Below are positions 3,898 through 5,616 of a stretch of DNA of 5,616 nt, one piece after another (the stretch's first letter is position 1; each line of letters starts with the position of its first letter). The notes beneath the pieces are model-generated. The model did not search any database. It was not told the DNA's origin and was given only the letters and a program-made list of their open reading frames with translations. The stretch is from the NCBI GenBank assembly GCA_963169055.1, contig CAUJFU010000344.1, positions 1 through 5,616 of the forward strand. Direction: 5' to 3'. The DNA comes from Myxococcota bacterium. GTDB taxonomy: Bacteria; Myxococcota_C; UBA6777. Position numbers and translations under genes: made by a program.

Positions 3898-5616
3898 TAG
3901 GCTTTGGGATTTTCGCGGCGGAGCCAAGACAGGGCGAGCATGACAAAGAAGGCCAGCAAGAGATAAGACAAGACACCAGAGCCATCGTTTGCAGAGCAAA
4001 GACAGCCCGAAGCGCGCCCACCACCGCCCGTTTTTCCGTCAGAGGCATTGCTACCTTCGGTGTTCACGGAAGAATCAGGGTTTCCGTTGCTGCCGTCGGG
4101 ATTTCCATTGCTGCCGTCGGGGTTTCCGTTGCTACCATCGGGAAGATCCCCACCGTCGGGGTTGACCACTCCGTCGGGGAGGGTGGTTCCATTTTTGGAG
4201 ATACAATCGCCTTGGGGACGGCGGCAGACCTCGTTGGGGCCGCAACGAACGGAGTCACAAGGATCATCGACACATTGTCCACCCACGCAAGTTTGCCCAC
4301 CACGACAAGCCACCAAAGCACACGGATCCGCCACGCACTGTCCAGCGTTGCACACTTGATCCACCGCACAACGCACACGGAAACAAGGGTCACTTTGGCA
4401 TTGCCCATCACGGCAGCTTTGATCGGGTGGACAGGACTTGTTGGCGCAAGTGGGAAGGCACTGACCATCGCGGCAGAACTCGCCTGCGTTACAGGTCACT
4501 GTGTCGCATGGGTTGTTGGCGCACTGACCACGCCGGCAAATTTGGCCGTTTGGGCAAGCTTTGCTCGGTTGGTAGCAATCGTCAGGAGCACAAAGGCCCT
4601 TTTCACAGAGATAACCGCTCGGGCAAGAAACATTGGCACAAGGGGCTTGGCAGATCCCGTTGCGGCAGACTTCGCCTGCGGCGCAAGTGAGCTTGTCGCA
4701 GGCAAGGACACCCACGCAGACTTTTTGACCATTCATGTCTTGGCAGGTTTGACCGCCCGGGCATTCGGTGGTGCAAGTGCGCAAGCAAGAGCCGCCGACG
4801 CACAAGGAGTTGCTTCCGCAATTGCTGTCGCCTTCGTCGATCTTTCCATCGCAATCGTTGTCGATCCCATCGCAGATCTCGAGGGTTGGGAACGGAGCAG
4901 AACAGACAACCCAGTCCCCACGGCTACAAGAAGTCGTTCCTTCGCCGCACTCGGTTTGGCATTTTTTGGTGATCGGCTTATTGGTTCCCGGGATGTTGTC
5001 GATCAATCCGTCGCAATCGTCGTCGATGCCATTGCAGATCTCGACACCTGCGCCATCATAATCCACGATCACTTCGGTCACAGCGGGCGTCACTTGCGCA
5101 TCAAACGTTTTGAGTGTCACTTTGATCTCGATCCAAGGATGATCCACCACAGCGGGTTTTGCACCGTTTTGAACAGGTGCGCTCCAAGTGGCGGTCGCAA
5201 GGGCAGCTTGTGTGGGGGCTGTGCGTGCGGTGACTTCGACCGAAGTTCCGGGGGGCGTGATCTCTTGCCAAGAGATAGTCTTCCAACGCGAGGGGCATTG
5301 TGTGCCATGAACGCCCGTCCAATGGCCGCTTGCGACACGAGCGATGCTTTGGAATTGAAAGCCTGTCATATCGGAATAAGTGTAGGGGCCTTGGCCGTGT
5401 GTGGGGTATTTGCCTGCGAGTTGGCCTGTGCGAGCGTTGATCTTGGAGGCGGTGGCATCGCCTTGTGCGACAGCCCAAACAAAGCCATCCGCGTCAACGG
5501 CCATCCCAACGCAGCCTTGACCGACCTGTGTGTTGTTTCCGACCACTTGGCCGTTTGAATCGACTTTGACGATCAGAGGAGTGTTGGAACAAGCGATCCA
5601 AGCGTTGCCATCTCCG
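3897..5616 (-). CDS. Secreted Cys-rich MopE-motif protein with propeller remnant and MYXO-CTERM-type anchor (5' end outside window)
   Basis: The frame is open from the right edge to a TAA at 3897-3899 and shows 572 residues; a GTG at 5546 is internal, since coding-like sequence continues upstream. Visible residues 1-90 are the end of a beta-propeller (GDGNAWIACSN, GMAVDADGFVWAV, PYTYSDMTGFQ), as in Vgb/NHL-like proteins. A beta-rich region follows (about 110-190). MopE-type motifs EICNGIDDDCDGLID (192-206) and EICDGIDNDCDGKID (246-260) resemble metal-binding Asp-rich loops. Residues about 266-471 hold roughly nine Cys repeats, mostly C-x4-C-x5-C-x4-C. A Gly/Asn/Asp/Pro/Ser linker (472-533) leads to SGCLCS, a hydrophobic span and LRRE, a MYXO-CTERM-like signal that myxosortase-type systems are thought to process. 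The expected location is the outer cell surface. Any signal peptide lies outside the window. Ligand and role are unknown. Confidence 0.9.
   Translation of the reverse strand, partial: GDGNAWIACSNTPLIVKVDSNGQVVGNNTQVGQGCVGMAVDADGFVWAVAQGDATASKINARTGQLAGKYPTHGQGPYTYSDMTGFQFQSIARVASGHWTGVHGTQCPSRWKTISWQEITPPGTSVEVTARTAPTQAALATATWSAPVQNGAKPAVVDHPWIEIKVTLKTFDAQVTPAVTEVIVDYDGAGVEICNGIDDDCDGLIDNIPGTNKPITKKCQTECGEGTTSCSRGDWVVCSAPFPTLEICDGIDNDCDGKIDEGDSNCGSNSLCVGGSCLRTCTTECPGGQTCQDMNGQKVCVGVLACDKLTCAAGEVCRNGICQAPCANVSCPSGYLCEKGLCAPDDCYQPSKACPNGQICRRGQCANNPCDTVTCNAGEFCRDGQCLPTCANKSCPPDQSCRDGQCQSDPCFRVRCAVDQVCNAGQCVADPCALVACRGGQTCVGGQCVDDPCDSVRCGPNEVCRRPQGDCISKNGTTLPDGVVNPDGGDLPDGSNGNPDGSNGNPDGSNGNPDSSVNTEGSNASDGKTGGGGRASGCLCSANDGSGVLSYLLLAFFVMLALSWLRRENPKA
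4078..4140 (-). repeat. Three 21-bp in-frame repeats in the surface-protein linker
   Basis: Units at 4078-4098, 4099-4119 and 4120-4140 encode tandem NPDGSNG heptapeptides, with decayed related sequence on both sides (DLPDGS and NPDSSV). The in-frame 21-bp period allows length change by slippage without a frameshift. The linker probably acts as a flexible wall-spanning stalk between the Cys-rich array and the anchor. Confidence 0.85.

Noticed and set aside
3656-3943. 95-codon plus-strand frame between the convergent genes
   Set aside because: It is made of the duplicated gene tail, the terminator and the 56-bp repeats, with no ribosome binding site and low-complexity basic sequence.
4212-5558. 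448-codon plus-strand frame opposite the surface protein
   Set aside because: It is antisense to clear MopE and Cys-repeat coding sequence; the open frame follows from GC-rich codon bias in the real gene.

Overview
The window most likely comes from a member of the Myxococcota or a close relative (Bradymonadota-like), not from a classical very GC-rich myxobacterium. Three things point there. The leftward gene at the right edge ends in a MYXO-CTERM-type sorting tail and carries two MopE-type C-[ND]-G-I-D-[DN]-D-C-D-G motifs. The central gene has the FHA-like / single membrane span / AgmX-PglI-tail layout of gliding-motility GltG/GltJ-type proteins. The genome also tolerates many palindromic intergenic repeats. 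These are judgements from motifs, not from a database search.

Layout. Positions 1-105 hold the last 34 codons of an unidentified rightward gene. An extended short-chain dehydrogenase/reductase (HpnA/dihydroflavonol-reductase type) follows on the same strand at 184-1179, with a clear ribosome binding site, and may share a transcript with it. Positions 1180-2284 are about 1.1 kb without a credible gene. This stretch is packed with palindromes: three REP-like palindromes, a 22-bp long-range inverted repeat, a strong bulged hairpin, an AT-rich hairpin, and two direct copies of a ~121-nt hairpin-rich element, each ending in a run of seven T. The second copy ends only 46 bp before the next start codon.

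Positions 2285-3628 encode the FHA-like/TM/AgmX-PglI-tail envelope protein. Positions 3629-3896 separate it from a convergent gene and contain a diverged partial duplication of the gene's own 3' end, a probable bidirectional intrinsic terminator, and two 56-bp tandem repeats that run up to the opposing stop codon. Positions 3897-5616 (minus strand, 5' end outside the window) encode a secreted cell-surface protein: end of a beta-propeller, beta-rich region, two MopE-type motifs, about nine four-cysteine repeats, a Asn/Pro/Asp/Gly/Ser linker and a C-terminal anchor.

The genes do not form one obvious pathway. The two large right-hand genes are both cell-envelope proteins, but they converge and are probably transcribed separately. 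No complete undescribed system is visible. The most unusual content is the repeat-rich 1180-2284 region and the repeat-driven remodelling between the convergent genes.
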